From JANYCG01 sp031431035 (GTDB lineage Bacteria > Pseudomonadota > Gammaproteobacteria > Burkholderiales > Burkholderiaceae_C): a stretch of DNA of 62,093 nt. Each line of letters begins with the position of its first letter. The stretch's first letter is position 1. Positions 22,991 to 31,971 of the stretch are shown in pieces. Location: assembly GCA_031431035.1 (NCBI GenBank), contig JANPCR010000076.1, positions 1 to 62,093 of the forward strand, given 5' to 3'. The position numbers and the translations under genes are program-made. A model generated the notes under the pieces. The model saw only the letters and a program-made list of their open reading frames with translations. It did no database searches and had not been told where the DNA came from.

Positions 22991-25900
22991 ATGTCCCATC
23001 CAGACACCTCTCTTCACATCTACCAGCGCCAAGTCAGCGCTGAGTTTCACGACTCGCTGTCCGTCATCGCGTCGCTCATCTCGCCTGGCCAAACGCTGCT
23101 TGACCTGGGCATGGGCACGGGCGGCTTGGGCAAATTCTTGCAACAAGCCCACGCGGTGGTCGCCGATGGTGTGTCGCTGAACCCGGCAGAGGCTGACATG
23201 GCCAGCGCCTACTACCGGCGCGCTTTGGTGGCCGATTTGGACCAGGTGGACCTGATCGCCCTGTTTGGCGATCAGCGCTACGACTGCATCGTCTGCGCTG
23301 ATGTTCTGGAACACCTGAAACAACCTGAGAGAATTTTGGCCCAGGCCGCAACTCTGCTGGCACCCGGCGGGCGGCTCATTACCTCGGTGCCCAATGCGGG
23401 CTATTGCGGGCTGGTGGCCGAGCTGATTCAGGGCGACTTTCGCTACCGCCCCGAGGGCCTGCTGGACAACACCCATTTGCGCTTTTTCACGCGGCGCTCC
23501 TTGCAGCGCTTTTTTAGTGACAACCAGTGGGCGACTCAATCGACCCAGACGATTCGGCGGGAACTGAACAAATCAGAGTTTCAAGTGGCGTTTGACAGTC
23601 TTGCGCCATCGGTTGCAAGGCATTTACTGGCCTTGCCGGATGCCTTAACTTACCAATTCATATCGGTGTTGCAACCCATGGGCGCTGTCAGCGGGCTGGC
23701 GGCGGGCTCAACCCAAATCCTTTCAAACCAGGCGGTAGTGGTCAATCCAACCGCCAGCGCAGTTTTTTCAGTCCAGCTCTACCTGGCCACCCAAAACGGC
23801 TACGACGAAGGCTTGAAACTGGTCGCCAGTGGGCGCATTGGCGATCCGCACCAAACCGTCAGTTTTGCCATTGCAGCCCACTCCCAGCCCTACACCCGCA
23901 TTCGCCTGGACCCGGCTGATCGCCCCGGTTTCTTCAAACTGCACCGCCTGACGATCCACCTGCCAGATGGTGAGCTGGTTTGGCAATGGCGCGCCGTCAG
24001 CGACCCGTTGGAGGCATTGAGCTGCGCCCCGCACCATCAAATGGCCTTCGCGCCACCTTGGGAGTTTTCTGCCAGCGCTTTGTTGATGCTTCATGGCGAC
24101 GACCCCTGGCTCGAACTGCCCATCGGGCCCGATGCACTGCAAAAAATCGCGCATACCGGTGCCACGTTAGAGGTTTGTGCGGGCTGGCCCATGTCGGCAG
24201 ACTACGTGCAGGCCAGCAGCACGATGGACGCCATGCAGGTTCAACACCAGCAGACTGACGATCTGCAAAGGCTCGAAATTGACCGCCTGACCGCGCACAA
24301 CTGGCAAATCGAAACCCTGCAACGCCATACCAACAGCGAACTGGACGCCCTGCGCCGGGGCGCAATCGATTCGCTGGACGAAAAGCAGCGACTGATTGGC
24401 GAGCTGCGATCCACCCAAAAAGAACGCACGACGGCGCTACAACAAGTCACGCAGATTACCGCGCACGTCGAAAGCATCGAAAAATCCACCATGTTCCGAG
24501 CCACCCGCCCTTTGTCCAACCTCAAAGGTCGCGTTGACCGGCTTTTGGGGCGTGGCCCGAATCGGCAGCCTTCTGCACTCACATCGCTCCAAGCCCGCCC
24601 ACAAAGCCAGCCGCAGCCCTTGCCTGGGCACCCGGTGGACATCATCGTGCCGGTTTACCGGGGCCTTGAAGACACCCGGCGCTGCCTGGAATCAGCCCTG
24701 GCCACACCCGGCAATGCGGCTTGGCGACTCATCATCATCAATGATTTCAGCCCCGAGCCCGAGGTCACCGCCTGGCTGCGCGAGTTCGCCACCCGCGACC
24801 CCCGCATCCAACTGCTTGAAAATTCCGAAAACCTGGGCTTTGTTGCCACCGTCAACCGAGGCATGTCGCTAAGCCAAACCAACGACGTGCTGCTGCTGAA
24901 CAGCGACACCGAGGTGGCCAACGACTGGGTAGACCGCATGCAGCGGGCCGCCTACAGCGACCCGCGCGTGGCCAGCGTGACGCCGTTTTCCAACAACGCC
25001 ACCATCTTCAGCTACCCGCGTTTTTGCGAAGCCAACGCCATGCCAGATGGCACCACCACAGCGGGGCTTGATGCCTTGTTTGCCAGCCAGTTGGCGGGCC
25101 AAACGGTTGCCGTGCCCACGGCCGTCGGCTTTTGCATGTACATCCGGCGCCTGTGCCTTGCCGAAGTCGGCCTGTTTGACGTGGCCAATTTTGGCAAAGG
25201 CTATGGCGAAGAAAACGACTTTTGCGTGCGCGCGTCTGAGGCCGGCTGGACGCACCTGCACGCGCTGGACACCTTTGTGCACCACGCGGGCGGCGTGAGT
25301 TTTGGCGACTCCAAGAGCGAGCGAGAACTGGCGGCCATGCAAACCTTGCGCCGCTTGCACCCTGGTTACGAAGCCGATGTGCAGGCGTTTTTGCAAATCG
25401 ACTCGGCCGCCCCCGCGCGGCTGCAAATCGACATCGCTCGCATCACCCAAACCGGTCGCCGGGTGATTTTGAACGTGCTGCATGACCGAGAAGGCGGCAC
25501 GCTGCGCCACGTGCGCGAGATGAACCAGCACTTGGCGGCCCAGGTCGCCTACTTGCGCCTAACTCCGTCGGCGGGCGGTGTTGAGCTAAAACTCGAAGGG
25601 CTGCACGAAGCGTTTGCGCTGCAATTCTCAATGCCGCAAGAGCATGCCAAATTGCTGCAAACGCTAACTGAGCTGCAGTTAAGCCACGTGCACTACCACC
25701 ACCTGCTGGGTCATGCCCCCGAGATTTGCGATTTGCCGCGCCAATTGGGCGTGACCCACGACTTCACGGCGCACGACTTTCACACCTATTGCCCGCAAAT
25801 ATCGCTAACTGACCACACTGACACCTACTGTGGTGAACGCGGCATCGAGCAATGCCGACAATGCGTGCAGCGCAACCCGGCGCCCGGCGGCGAAAGCATT

Positions 25901-26872
25901 GAAAGCTGGCGCGACCGCCATGGCCGCTTGGTTAGCGAAGCGCGCACCGTGTTTGCGCCCAGTCAAGACACGGCCCGACGCATGAAGCATTTCGCCTCGC
26001 TTGCAAATGTTCAGGTTATTCCCCACTCGGTGCTAGAACCCATTGCCCTAGCGCACCCCAAACCCGCGCCGTGTTACTTTGGCAGTGGTCAAACCCTGAA
26101 AATTGTGGTGCTGGGCGCTTTGAGCAAAATCAAGGGCGCAGATGTTTTGGAAGAAGTGGCCACCCTGGCTGCCACGCACAACTCACCCATTGAATTTCAC
26201 CTGCTGGGTTACGCCTACCGCAACTTGCGCAAACACCCCAAAGCCCGGTTGACCGTGCACGGTGCTTATGACGACAAAGACCTGGCTGACCTGCTGAAAT
26301 GGCTACAGCCCGACCTGATTTGGTTTCCGGCGGTTTGGCCCGAGACGTACAGCTACACCTTGAGCGCCAGCCTGGAAAGTGGCCTGCCCATTGTTGCGCC
26401 TAATTTGGGTGCGTTTGCTGAGCGCCTGCAAAACCGCGAATGGACCTGGGTGTGCGAGTGGCAACAAACTGCCCGTCAATGGCTGGCCTTTTTTGAGCAA
26501 ACCCGCGAGCAGAACTTTTGCACCAACACACCCCCTGCGCCAGTTCAATCCAAAGCAGGTTTTCCAAATGGTGCTGATCCGGTCAAACTGCCCAGCTACG
26601 GCAATGGCTCGCAAACACCGCCTTACCGTGGCAATTACCTCAAGGATTTGAAGCCATCAAAACCATTGACTGAAGACGCGTTGATTCAATTTCAAGCAAG
26701 CATCGCCGACCATTTAAAGTCACACCGTGACAGCGCCAAGCTGGGCAATTCCATCAAATCCACTTCGCTTCGCACCTTGCTGCGTTTGCGCTCAAGCCCA
26801 GCACTGTCGCCCTTGGCCCGGCTCATTCCTGGCCACCTTCAGCGGCGCGTCAAGTCGTGGTTGCGCGGCTGA
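22991..26872 (+). CDS. Methyltransferase-GT2-GT4 fusion glycosyltransferase
   Basis: 1293 residues from ATG 22991; an in-frame TTG at 22937 is rejected because homology starts after it. Domains in order: class I SAM methyltransferase (about 1-200; motif I LDLGMGTGG at 37-45, then VCADVLEHLKQPERI); a beta-rich region; a long helical/coiled linker (about 416-520); a GT2 domain from about 549 (VDIIVPVYRGLEDTRRCLES, acidic LLNSDTEV near 635, GYGEENDFCVRASEAGW near 737); and a GT4-type domain from about 825 (GALSKIKGADVLEEVA, then PAVWPETYSYTLSASLESGL near 1111). It is cytoplasmic and probably builds and caps a surface glycan exported by the nearby Wzm/Wzt. Confidence 0.88.
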   Translation: MSHPDTSLHIYQRQVSAEFHDSLSVIASLISPGQTLLDLGMGTGGLGKFLQQAHAVVADGVSLNPAEADMASAYYRRALVADLDQVDLIALFGDQRYDCIVCADVLEHLKQPERILAQAATLLAPGGRLITSVPNAGYCGLVAELIQGDFRYRPEGLLDNTHLRFFTRRSLQRFFSDNQWATQSTQTIRRELNKSEFQVAFDSLAPSVARHLLALPDALTYQFISVLQPMGAVSGLAAGSTQILSNQAVVVNPTASAVFSVQLYLATQNGYDEGLKLVASGRIGDPHQTVSFAIAAHSQPYTRIRLDPADRPGFFKLHRLTIHLPDGELVWQWRAVSDPLEALSCAPHHQMAFAPPWEFSASALLMLHGDDPWLELPIGPDALQKIAHTGATLEVCAGWPMSADYVQASSTMDAMQVQHQQTDDLQRLEIDRLTAHNWQIETLQRHTNSELDALRRGAIDSLDEKQRLIGELRSTQKERTTALQQVTQITAHVESIEKSTMFRATRPLSNLKGRVDRLLGRGPNRQPSALTSLQARPQSQPQPLPGHPVDIIVPVYRGLEDTRRCLESALATPGNAAWRLIIINDFSPEPEVTAWLREFATRDPRIQLLENSENLGFVATVNRGMSLSQTNDVLLLNSDTEVANDWVDRMQRAAYSDPRVASVTPFSNNATIFSYPRFCEANAMPDGTTTAGLDALFASQLAGQTVAVPTAVGFCMYIRRLCLAEVGLFDVANFGKGYGEENDFCVRASEAGWTHLHALDTFVHHAGGVSFGDSKSERELAAMQTLRRLHPGYEADVQAFLQIDSAAPARLQIDIARITQTGRRVILNVLHDREGGTLRHVREMNQHLAAQVAYLRLTPSAGGVELKLEGLHEAFALQFSMPQEHAKLLQTLTELQLSHVHYHHLLGHAPEICDLPRQLGVTHDFTAHDFHTYCPQISLTDHTDTYCGERGIEQCRQCVQRNPAPGGESIESWRDRHGRLVSEARTVFAPSQDTARRMKHFASLANVQVIPHSVLEPIALAHPKPAPCYFGSGQTLKIVVLGALSKIKGADVLEEVATLAATHNSPIEFHLLGYAYRNLRKHPKARLTVHGAYDDKDLADLLKWLQPDLIWFPAVWPETYSYTLSASLESGLPIVAPNLGAFAERLQNREWTWVCEWQQTARQWLAFFEQTREQNFCTNTPPAPVQSKAGFPNGADPVKLPSYGNGSQTPPYRGNYLKDLKPSKPLTEDALIQFQASIADHLKSHRDSAKLGNSIKSTSLRTLLRLRSSPALSPLARLIPGHLQRRVKSWLRG

Positions 26873-26930
26873 TAGGCGCTAAGCGGTGTTTGAGCGAGAT
26901 TTGGGCGAGGTTTAATCGAGGTTTAGGCGG

Positions 26931-28007
26931 CTACGCGACGTTGTCTCGACTGCCAACTTGCCGGCTTTTTCGCCAATTCATCAAGGGTCGCTCCATCCCG
27001 TAATAGGAGACAGAGGCGACTACCACGGTCAAACCAAAGCCCGCACCCAGCAAGGCCCAACGGTCTAGCCCCAAGCCCGTCAGCAAACGGTAGATTGGAA
27101 AGTGCCAAAGGTACAGGCCATAAGAAATCGAGCCCACCCAGACCAGCCAAGTTTGCTCAAAAAGCCGTTTCACCCACGACTGGTCGATGCGATGCAAATA
27201 GAAAACGAGCAAGGCGGACGACACAGCCACTAAGGTGATACCGTAGTTGTAGTACAAAATCGACGTCCATTGCGCCTGCGCAATCAGCAGCACAATCACG
27301 CCAAGGCATACAGCGCCGGCCAGGTTCCAGATTTGTCGGCTAGGGTTAACTTGCGGTGCGGACTTCAAACTGCCCAACACGGCAAATGCAGCGCCCCACA
27401 TCAGCGTTTCTGCCCGCGTGTCGAGCCCGTTGTAGGTTCTGGACACATCCACGCCTTGCGCTGTCAACACCAGCCGCACCGCCCACGAAAGCGCAGCCAA
27501 AGCCACCATGGCCAACAGCAGGTGAGTTCGTTTGCCAACGCATCGCAGCAAAACCCACATCAAGAACGGCCACACCAGGTAAAACTGCGCTTCCACCGCC
27601 AGCGACCAGGTGTGTCCCAAATCGGTTTCAGCATTCAGCGAGATAACTCTGCCCCAGTTGGTCAGGTACAACAAGGCGACCAGAATGTCCACGCCTTGTT
27701 TTTTCAGGCTAGCCAAGGGCACAAAAAGCCAGACCACCAGGCCATAAACCATTAGCATGGCGAGCAAAGCGGGTGCCAGACGAAACCAGCGCCTGACAAA
27801 AAACTGCCGAATATTCAATCGCTGGGTTGCATCAAACTCAGCCAACAGCAAGCCGGTGATCAGGTAGCCGCTCAAGGCAAAAAAGATGTCCACACCCAGG
27901 AAACCGCCGCTCAGGGTGGTGGGCAAAGCGTGAAACACCAGCACGGCCAACACCGCCAGCCCCCGCACGCCATCCAGCGCGGGCTCGTGCGCGGACTGGT
28001 TTTTCAC
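26931..28007 (-). CDS. Acyltransferase 3 family membrane protein (OafA-like)
   Basis: 358 residues with about ten membrane helices. ALDGVRGLAVLAVLVFHALP near the N-terminus has the family's D-G-x-R-G motif and catalytic-type His. FGVD-like GGFLGVDIFFALSGYLIT and LGHTWSLAVEAQFYLVWPF are the other acyltransferase 3 hallmarks. These enzymes move acyl (often acetyl) groups onto surface sugars across the inner membrane. It starts at GTG 28007 with GGAG four bases before. It is the last gene of the minus-strand glycan group and faces the fusion gene tail to tail, with 58 nt between stops. Confidence 0.92.
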   Translation of the reverse strand: MKNQSAHEPALDGVRGLAVLAVLVFHALPTTLSGGFLGVDIFFALSGYLITGLLLAEFDATQRLNIRQFFVRRWFRLAPALLAMLMVYGLVVWLFVPLASLKKQGVDILVALLYLTNWGRVISLNAETDLGHTWSLAVEAQFYLVWPFLMWVLLRCVGKRTHLLLAMVALAALSWAVRLVLTAQGVDVSRTYNGLDTRAETLMWGAAFAVLGSLKSAPQVNPSRQIWNLAGAVCLGVIVLLIAQAQWTSILYYNYGITLVAVSSALLVFYLHRIDQSWVKRLFEQTWLVWVGSISYGLYLWHFPIYRLLTGLGLDRWALLGAGFGLTVVVASVSYYGMERPLMNWRKSRQVGSRDNVA

Positions 28008-28031
28008 GGCTCCGGTTTCAGCACGTTAATT

Positions 28032-28922
28032 TCACCGTGACACCAAAACGGCATCCTGGGCACCCCAAAAGTGGCCCTCCAGGGTTTGAATCTTCACGCT
28101 GCTGCCCAAAGCGTCGACGAGTTGGGTCTTCACAAAGTTAAGGCTGGTGTAGGTGCAACCGTAGGTTTGACCATCCAGCGCGGACGATTCGCTGGCCGTG
28201 AAAAACTTGTTTTCACCGTGGCCCCAGTCCACCCCATCTTTGCGGGCCGACTTCTCGCCGTGGGTCGAAAAAATCAAAACACCACCGGGCTCAAGGGCAG
28301 CGTGCAACACCTTGAGCCAATTTTGCCAAACTTCAACAGGCAGGTGGGTGAACAGTGACAGCACAAAAATGACTTGGTATGTGCCGGGGATCACCAGCTT
28401 CAGCGGGTCGGTGGACGAGGTGAACCCTTTGACTGCGAAAGTGTTGACTAAAAAATCAACACTGCCCGGCACCACATCGCTGACCGTCAGTTGCCCTTTT
28501 GTCATCACACGGGCTAGGTGCCGCGTGAAGCGCCCGTGGCCGCTGGCAAACTCCAAAAAACTTGTCACTTGGCGCAACGACACTGAGCTGGCGTCCAGCG
28601 CCGCCTGCAGTTCAACCATGGTGCGCCAACCGTCAGACAAATAATCCCGCACGGGATTGGTTGAAGTGGGGTGGTTGGCGAAGAATCGAAAAATGTCGTC
28701 ATCTTCAGCAATTTGCCCATCAACGCCCATCCACTCTGAAAAATTGCCAGGCAGCCGATGCTTTTCGCGCAGATTGTGTGCCGCAAGCGACTTGGGCTCC
28801 AATTTCAGCGCGGCCTCAACCGATTGGGAAGCACCGCTCAGGTCGTTTGAATCAAGCTGTTTTTGCGCAACTTGCAAAAGCTGCACACACTGCGAAGTGT
28901 GGTCGTCATTGGTTTCAATCAT
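28032..28922 (-). CDS. SAM-dependent methyltransferase with TPR-like N-terminus
   Basis: 296 residues. Residues 10-50 look like a TPR-like helical pair (LLQVAQKQLDSNDLSGASQS, AALKLEPKSLAAHNL). The class I methyltransferase core follows, with motif I FLEFASGHGRFTRHLARV (123-140), a motif II/III region VIFVLSLFTHLPVEVW and a C-terminal strand pair ending GAQDAVLVSR. It overlaps the Wzt gene by ATGA, so it is coupled to glycan export; methylation of the polymer end, used as an export or chain-length signal by Wzt C-terminal domains, is a plausible role. Confidence 0.8.
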   Translation of the reverse strand: MIETNDDHTSQCVQLLQVAQKQLDSNDLSGASQSVEAALKLEPKSLAAHNLREKHRLPGNFSEWMGVDGQIAEDDDIFRFFANHPTSTNPVRDYLSDGWRTMVELQAALDASSVSLRQVTSFLEFASGHGRFTRHLARVMTKGQLTVSDVVPGSVDFLVNTFAVKGFTSSTDPLKLVIPGTYQVIFVLSLFTHLPVEVWQNWLKVLHAALEPGGVLIFSTHGEKSARKDGVDWGHGENKFFTASESSALDGQTYGCTYTSLNFVKTQLVDALGSSVKIQTLEGHFWGAQDAVLVSR

Positions 28923-30172
28923 GGGTTTCGGTCAAGCGTTTCAGTGATGGGTTTCAGCAATGGTTGGGGCAAGGTTGTCCATTGGTGTTGAAGGCGGCAA
29001 TAGCCCAGCTCGCGGGAATCGCCTGAAATGTCAAACGGCATTTCAACCTGGTCAAAAAGGCGCAGACCTTCAGGGTCCAAGGCATGAGAACGGGCCACAT
29101 AACGGCCAGGCAGCAAAGGCAAATCGTCAAACACGATGGAATACTCAAACAGATGCTTATCCCTGGGGCTGAGCACGTAGCCATCCATCTCGCTGATCAC
29201 ACCGTAAATCGGCGTGCCATCAGCCCGCACAAACCCCACCGCGACATTGGGCGTGCGCCCGTCTGGCGAATAGACGCTTCCACTGACGGTGATGCTGCCA
29301 CCCAGGTTGATGCGCAGCGCCACCCCGGCAGGTTGTCCGTTGAGCAGCATGTCATTCACCTGGTAAATGTCGGCTGAGCGCTCTGCGGGTTGGGCGTGGG
29401 CGTCGCCTGGCTCCGGTTTCTTTTGCGCACGGGTTTTTTCTTCGTGCCAAGCCAAATAGGAACGGGTGACATCGGCCGACGTGCCTTGCATTTGCACTTT
29501 GCCGCCTTCGAGCCAAATGGCATGCTGGCAGAGCTTTTGAATGTGAAACATGCTGTGCGAACACAAAAGCAAGGTGCCGCCGTTGGATCGGTATTCTTCT
29601 AGCCAGGCGATGCATTTCTTTTGAAACGACTCGTCACCCACCGCCAGCACCTCGTCAGTAATCAGCACTTCAGGCACCACACTGGTCGCCACGGCAAAGC
29701 CAAGCCGCACCACCATGCCAGATGAATAATGCTTGATGGGCTGGTCAATGTGCTGGCCAATGTCTGCAAAGGCCAAAATTCCGTCCATCCGCTCTAATGT
29801 TTCAGCACGGTTTAGGCCCATCAGTGAGCATGACAAAAACACGTTTTCGCGCCCGGTGTACTCGGGGTGAAAGCCTGCGCCCAACTCTAGCAAGGCACCA
29901 ATGCGGCCTTTTCGCGCAAGTTGACCTGCACTGGGTGTGGCAACCCCAGCAATTAGCTTGAGCAAGGTTGACTTTCCTGCACCGTTCACCCCCACCAGTC
30001 CGAGCGATTGCCCACGCCGAACTTCAAAGCTCACGTCGTGCAAAGCTTGAAACACGTGCTGGGGCGCCGTGCCACGCAAACGCGACCAAACATGCCCAAG
30101 CTTGTGCCGCCCATGGTCAAAAATGGGGTAGCTTTTGCTAACGTTGGCAAGCGAGATTAAAACTTCACTCAT
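28919..30172 (-). CDS. wzt: Polysaccharide ABC exporter ATP-binding protein Wzt
   Basis: 417 residues. The N-terminal ATPase (about 1-240) has Walker A GVNGAGKSTLLKLIAG, the family-typical GRIGALLELGAGFHPEYTGR segment, signature YSSGMVVRLGFAVAT and Walker B VLITDEVLAVGD. The C-terminal 150 residues form a beta-sandwich like Wzt_C, which recognises modified glycan ends in O-antigen ABC systems. It pairs with the Wzm gene 5 nt upstream and overlaps a methyltransferase downstream. It acts at the inner membrane. Confidence 0.93.
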   Translation of the reverse strand: MSEVLISLANVSKSYPIFDHGRHKLGHVWSRLRGTAPQHVFQALHDVSFEVRRGQSLGLVGVNGAGKSTLLKLIAGVATPSAGQLARKGRIGALLELGAGFHPEYTGRENVFLSCSLMGLNRAETLERMDGILAFADIGQHIDQPIKHYSSGMVVRLGFAVATSVVPEVLITDEVLAVGDESFQKKCIAWLEEYRSNGGTLLLCSHSMFHIQKLCQHAIWLEGGKVQMQGTSADVTRSYLAWHEEKTRAQKKPEPGDAHAQPAERSADIYQVNDMLLNGQPAGVALRINLGGSITVSGSVYSPDGRTPNVAVGFVRADGTPIYGVISEMDGYVLSPRDKHLFEYSIVFDDLPLLPGRYVARSHALDPEGLRLFDQVEMPFDISGDSRELGYCRLQHQWTTLPQPLLKPITETLDRNP

Positions 30173-30177
30173 CGGGG

Positions 30178-30981
30178 CTATACCATGTCTTCAAAGTGGG
30201 GGGACAACTTCAAAAAGAAACGCCGCGCCAGGTAAAACAGCACCAAAGCGATGACGATCATCATGGCAAACATTCCCAAGTGCGCCTGGTTGGTGCCCAG
30301 CAGAGCCGCTCTGATAGGCTCCAGCACATGAACCAAGGGATTCCATTGCATCACACTGGCCATCCACCCTGGTACGGATGCCATGGGGTACAAAATTGGC
30401 GTGGCGTAAAACAAGACACTGGTCACCTGGGTTAGCAATTGTTCTACGTCGCGAATGAAGACCTGAAGCGACGCCAATACCAAACCCACCGCAGTCGAAA
30501 GCAACAGCAGCACCAACATGCCTGCAACCACGACGGGTAAAGCCCAAAAACTGACAGCAAAACCCGCCAAGGCCAGAACCACCAACACCACCGCAAAGCC
30601 ACAAACTTGAATGGCAAAACTCGACAGAACCGCGCTGTAAACGAGCAGTTCGTGCGGAAAGGCAACTTTTTTGACCAACGCACCATGGTTTTGCACCGCC
30701 ACAGTGCTTCTCGACAGGCCTTCAGAAAACGCCAGCCAAGGCCACAGTGCCGTGGCGACGAACAGCACGTAGGGCTGGTTAGGCATCGCATTGGGCGTGC
30801 GCACGCTAAAGATGTATTCAAACACCACCGCGTAAACCGCCAACATGGCAATGGGGTGCAGCAGCGCCCAAAGCACGCCCACCACAGACCCCGCGTAGCG
30901 GTTTTGAATGTCTCGCGTGATGAGTTCACGCAACAGGCCACGGTGTCGCCAGACAACGGCAACAGCGGTGTTTCTCAGCAT
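30178..30981 (-). CDS. wzm: Polysaccharide ABC exporter permease Wzm
   Basis: 267 residues from ATG 30981; a TTG six bases upstream is also possible. About six membrane helices of the ABC-2 type: LLRELITRDIQNRYAGSVVG at the N-terminus, VLWALLHPIAMLAVYAVVF, a long loop with PYVLFVATALWPWLAF, and VTSVLFYATPILYPMASVPG near residue 200. Together with Wzt it should export an undecaprenyl-linked glycan. The upstream PpiC gene ends 6 nt before the start. Confidence 0.92.
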   Translation of the reverse strand: MLRNTAVAVVWRHRGLLRELITRDIQNRYAGSVVGVLWALLHPIAMLAVYAVVFEYIFSVRTPNAMPNQPYVLFVATALWPWLAFSEGLSRSTVAVQNHGALVKKVAFPHELLVYSAVLSSFAIQVCGFAVVLVVLALAGFAVSFWALPVVVAGMLVLLLLSTAVGLVLASLQVFIRDVEQLLTQVTSVLFYATPILYPMASVPGWMASVMQWNPLVHVLEPIRAALLGTNQAHLGMFAMMIVIALVLFYLARRFFLKLSPHFEDMV

Positions 30982-30987
30982 AGCCAA

Positions 30988-31857
30988 CTACTTTTTTTGC
31001 GCCTTGGCGAACGCTTCAATGGCTGACAAATCGAAAGTGGCTTCAGACAGAATCTTTTCTTTGACAACCTGCCGAGCGCTGTTGACGGCATTGGTGCGCG
31101 CTTCATTGATCAACGAGTCTTTGACTGATTCAAAACTGCGAATCCCTGCAGGTCGGTTTTCTTCGAGTTTGATGATGTGATAGCCAAAACTAGACTCTAC
31201 AACACCACTCAACTCACCGGGTTGGGTTAGTTTGAAAGCGGCGTCTTCAAAGGGCTTGACCATGCGCCCACGTGACACAAAACCCAAACTGCCACCCTTG
31301 GCAGCACTGCCTGGGTCTTGTGATTGCGCCTTGGCGATGTCTTCAAAATTAGCGCCCGATTTTAACTTTTCCAAAATCTTGTCAATGTCTGCCCGCGCAT
31401 TGGGCGTGGCCAGCAGCAAGAGAATATGACTGATTTTGATCTCTTGAGGAGATTCAAACTTCTTGGGGTTGGTGTTGTAAGTGGTCTGGGCGTATGCTGC
31501 AAGCGCAGCTGTGCTGGGTGTGCCCGCATTGTCAATTTGCTCCAGCCGGGCATCAGACAAAATCTTGTCGCGCGCCGCTTCCAGGGCCGCCTTAACCATC
31601 GGGTTTTGCTCTAGACCGCCTTTGACGGCCTCAGCCGCCAAAACGCGCCGAACATAAATGTTGGACACATTGGTCTGCACCATCTCAGGACGACCAAACG
31701 TGTTGGTGCGTATTTCTGGTGTGACACGCAAAAGGTCATAGTCCATGTCTTGGTTATTGACAGTGACACCACCGCCGCGCACCAAGACCTGGCCTTGAGC
31801 CGTCATGGCACCCAAGGCCAAAAACAAGGCCACTGAGAATTGAAACATGAAAGACAT
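30988..31857 (-). CDS. Exported PpiC/parvulin peptidyl-prolyl isomerase, EpsD-like
   Basis: 289 residues from ATG 31857, which has AAGG eight bases before it and begins the signal peptide (FQFSVALFLALGAMTAQG); an ATG at 31884 lacks a ribosome-binding site. Residues 25-130 form a SurA-like N-terminal chaperone arm. Residues of about 134-236 are a parvulin rotamase with ISHILLLLATPN, SAAKGGSLGFVSRGRMVKPF and SSFGYHIIKLEE. Its size and position before glycan-export genes fit the EpsD family of exopolysaccharide loci. It probably folds an outer-membrane export component in the periplasm. Confidence 0.85.
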   Translation of the reverse strand: MSFMFQFSVALFLALGAMTAQGQVLVRGGGVTVNNQDMDYDLLRVTPEIRTNTFGRPEMVQTNVSNIYVRRVLAAEAVKGGLEQNPMVKAALEAARDKILSDARLEQIDNAGTPSTAALAAYAQTTYNTNPKKFESPQEIKISHILLLLATPNARADIDKILEKLKSGANFEDIAKAQSQDPGSAAKGGSLGFVSRGRMVKPFEDAAFKLTQPGELSGVVESSFGYHIIKLEENRPAGIRSFESVKDSLINEARTNAVNSARQVVKEKILSEATFDLSAIEAFAKAQKK

Positions 31858-31912
31858 GAAGGTCGCCTTGAACTCACTGATCATTTGAAAACTAACAAAC
31901 TGACAGAAACGA

Positions 31913-31941
31913 AAAAAGGGCGGGGAAACCCCGCCCTTTTT
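31913..31941. terminator. Bidirectional Rho-independent terminator
   Basis: AAAAAGGGCGGGG (31913-31925) and CCCCGCCCTTTTT (31929-31941) form a perfect 13-bp stem with an AAA loop. The A-run and T-run make it work on both strands; its natural user is the minus-strand 509-residue protein gene, which ends at 31972. Confidence 0.95.
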
Positions 31942-31971
31942 GAAGACTTGCTTATTTAACTAAGAGTCCGA

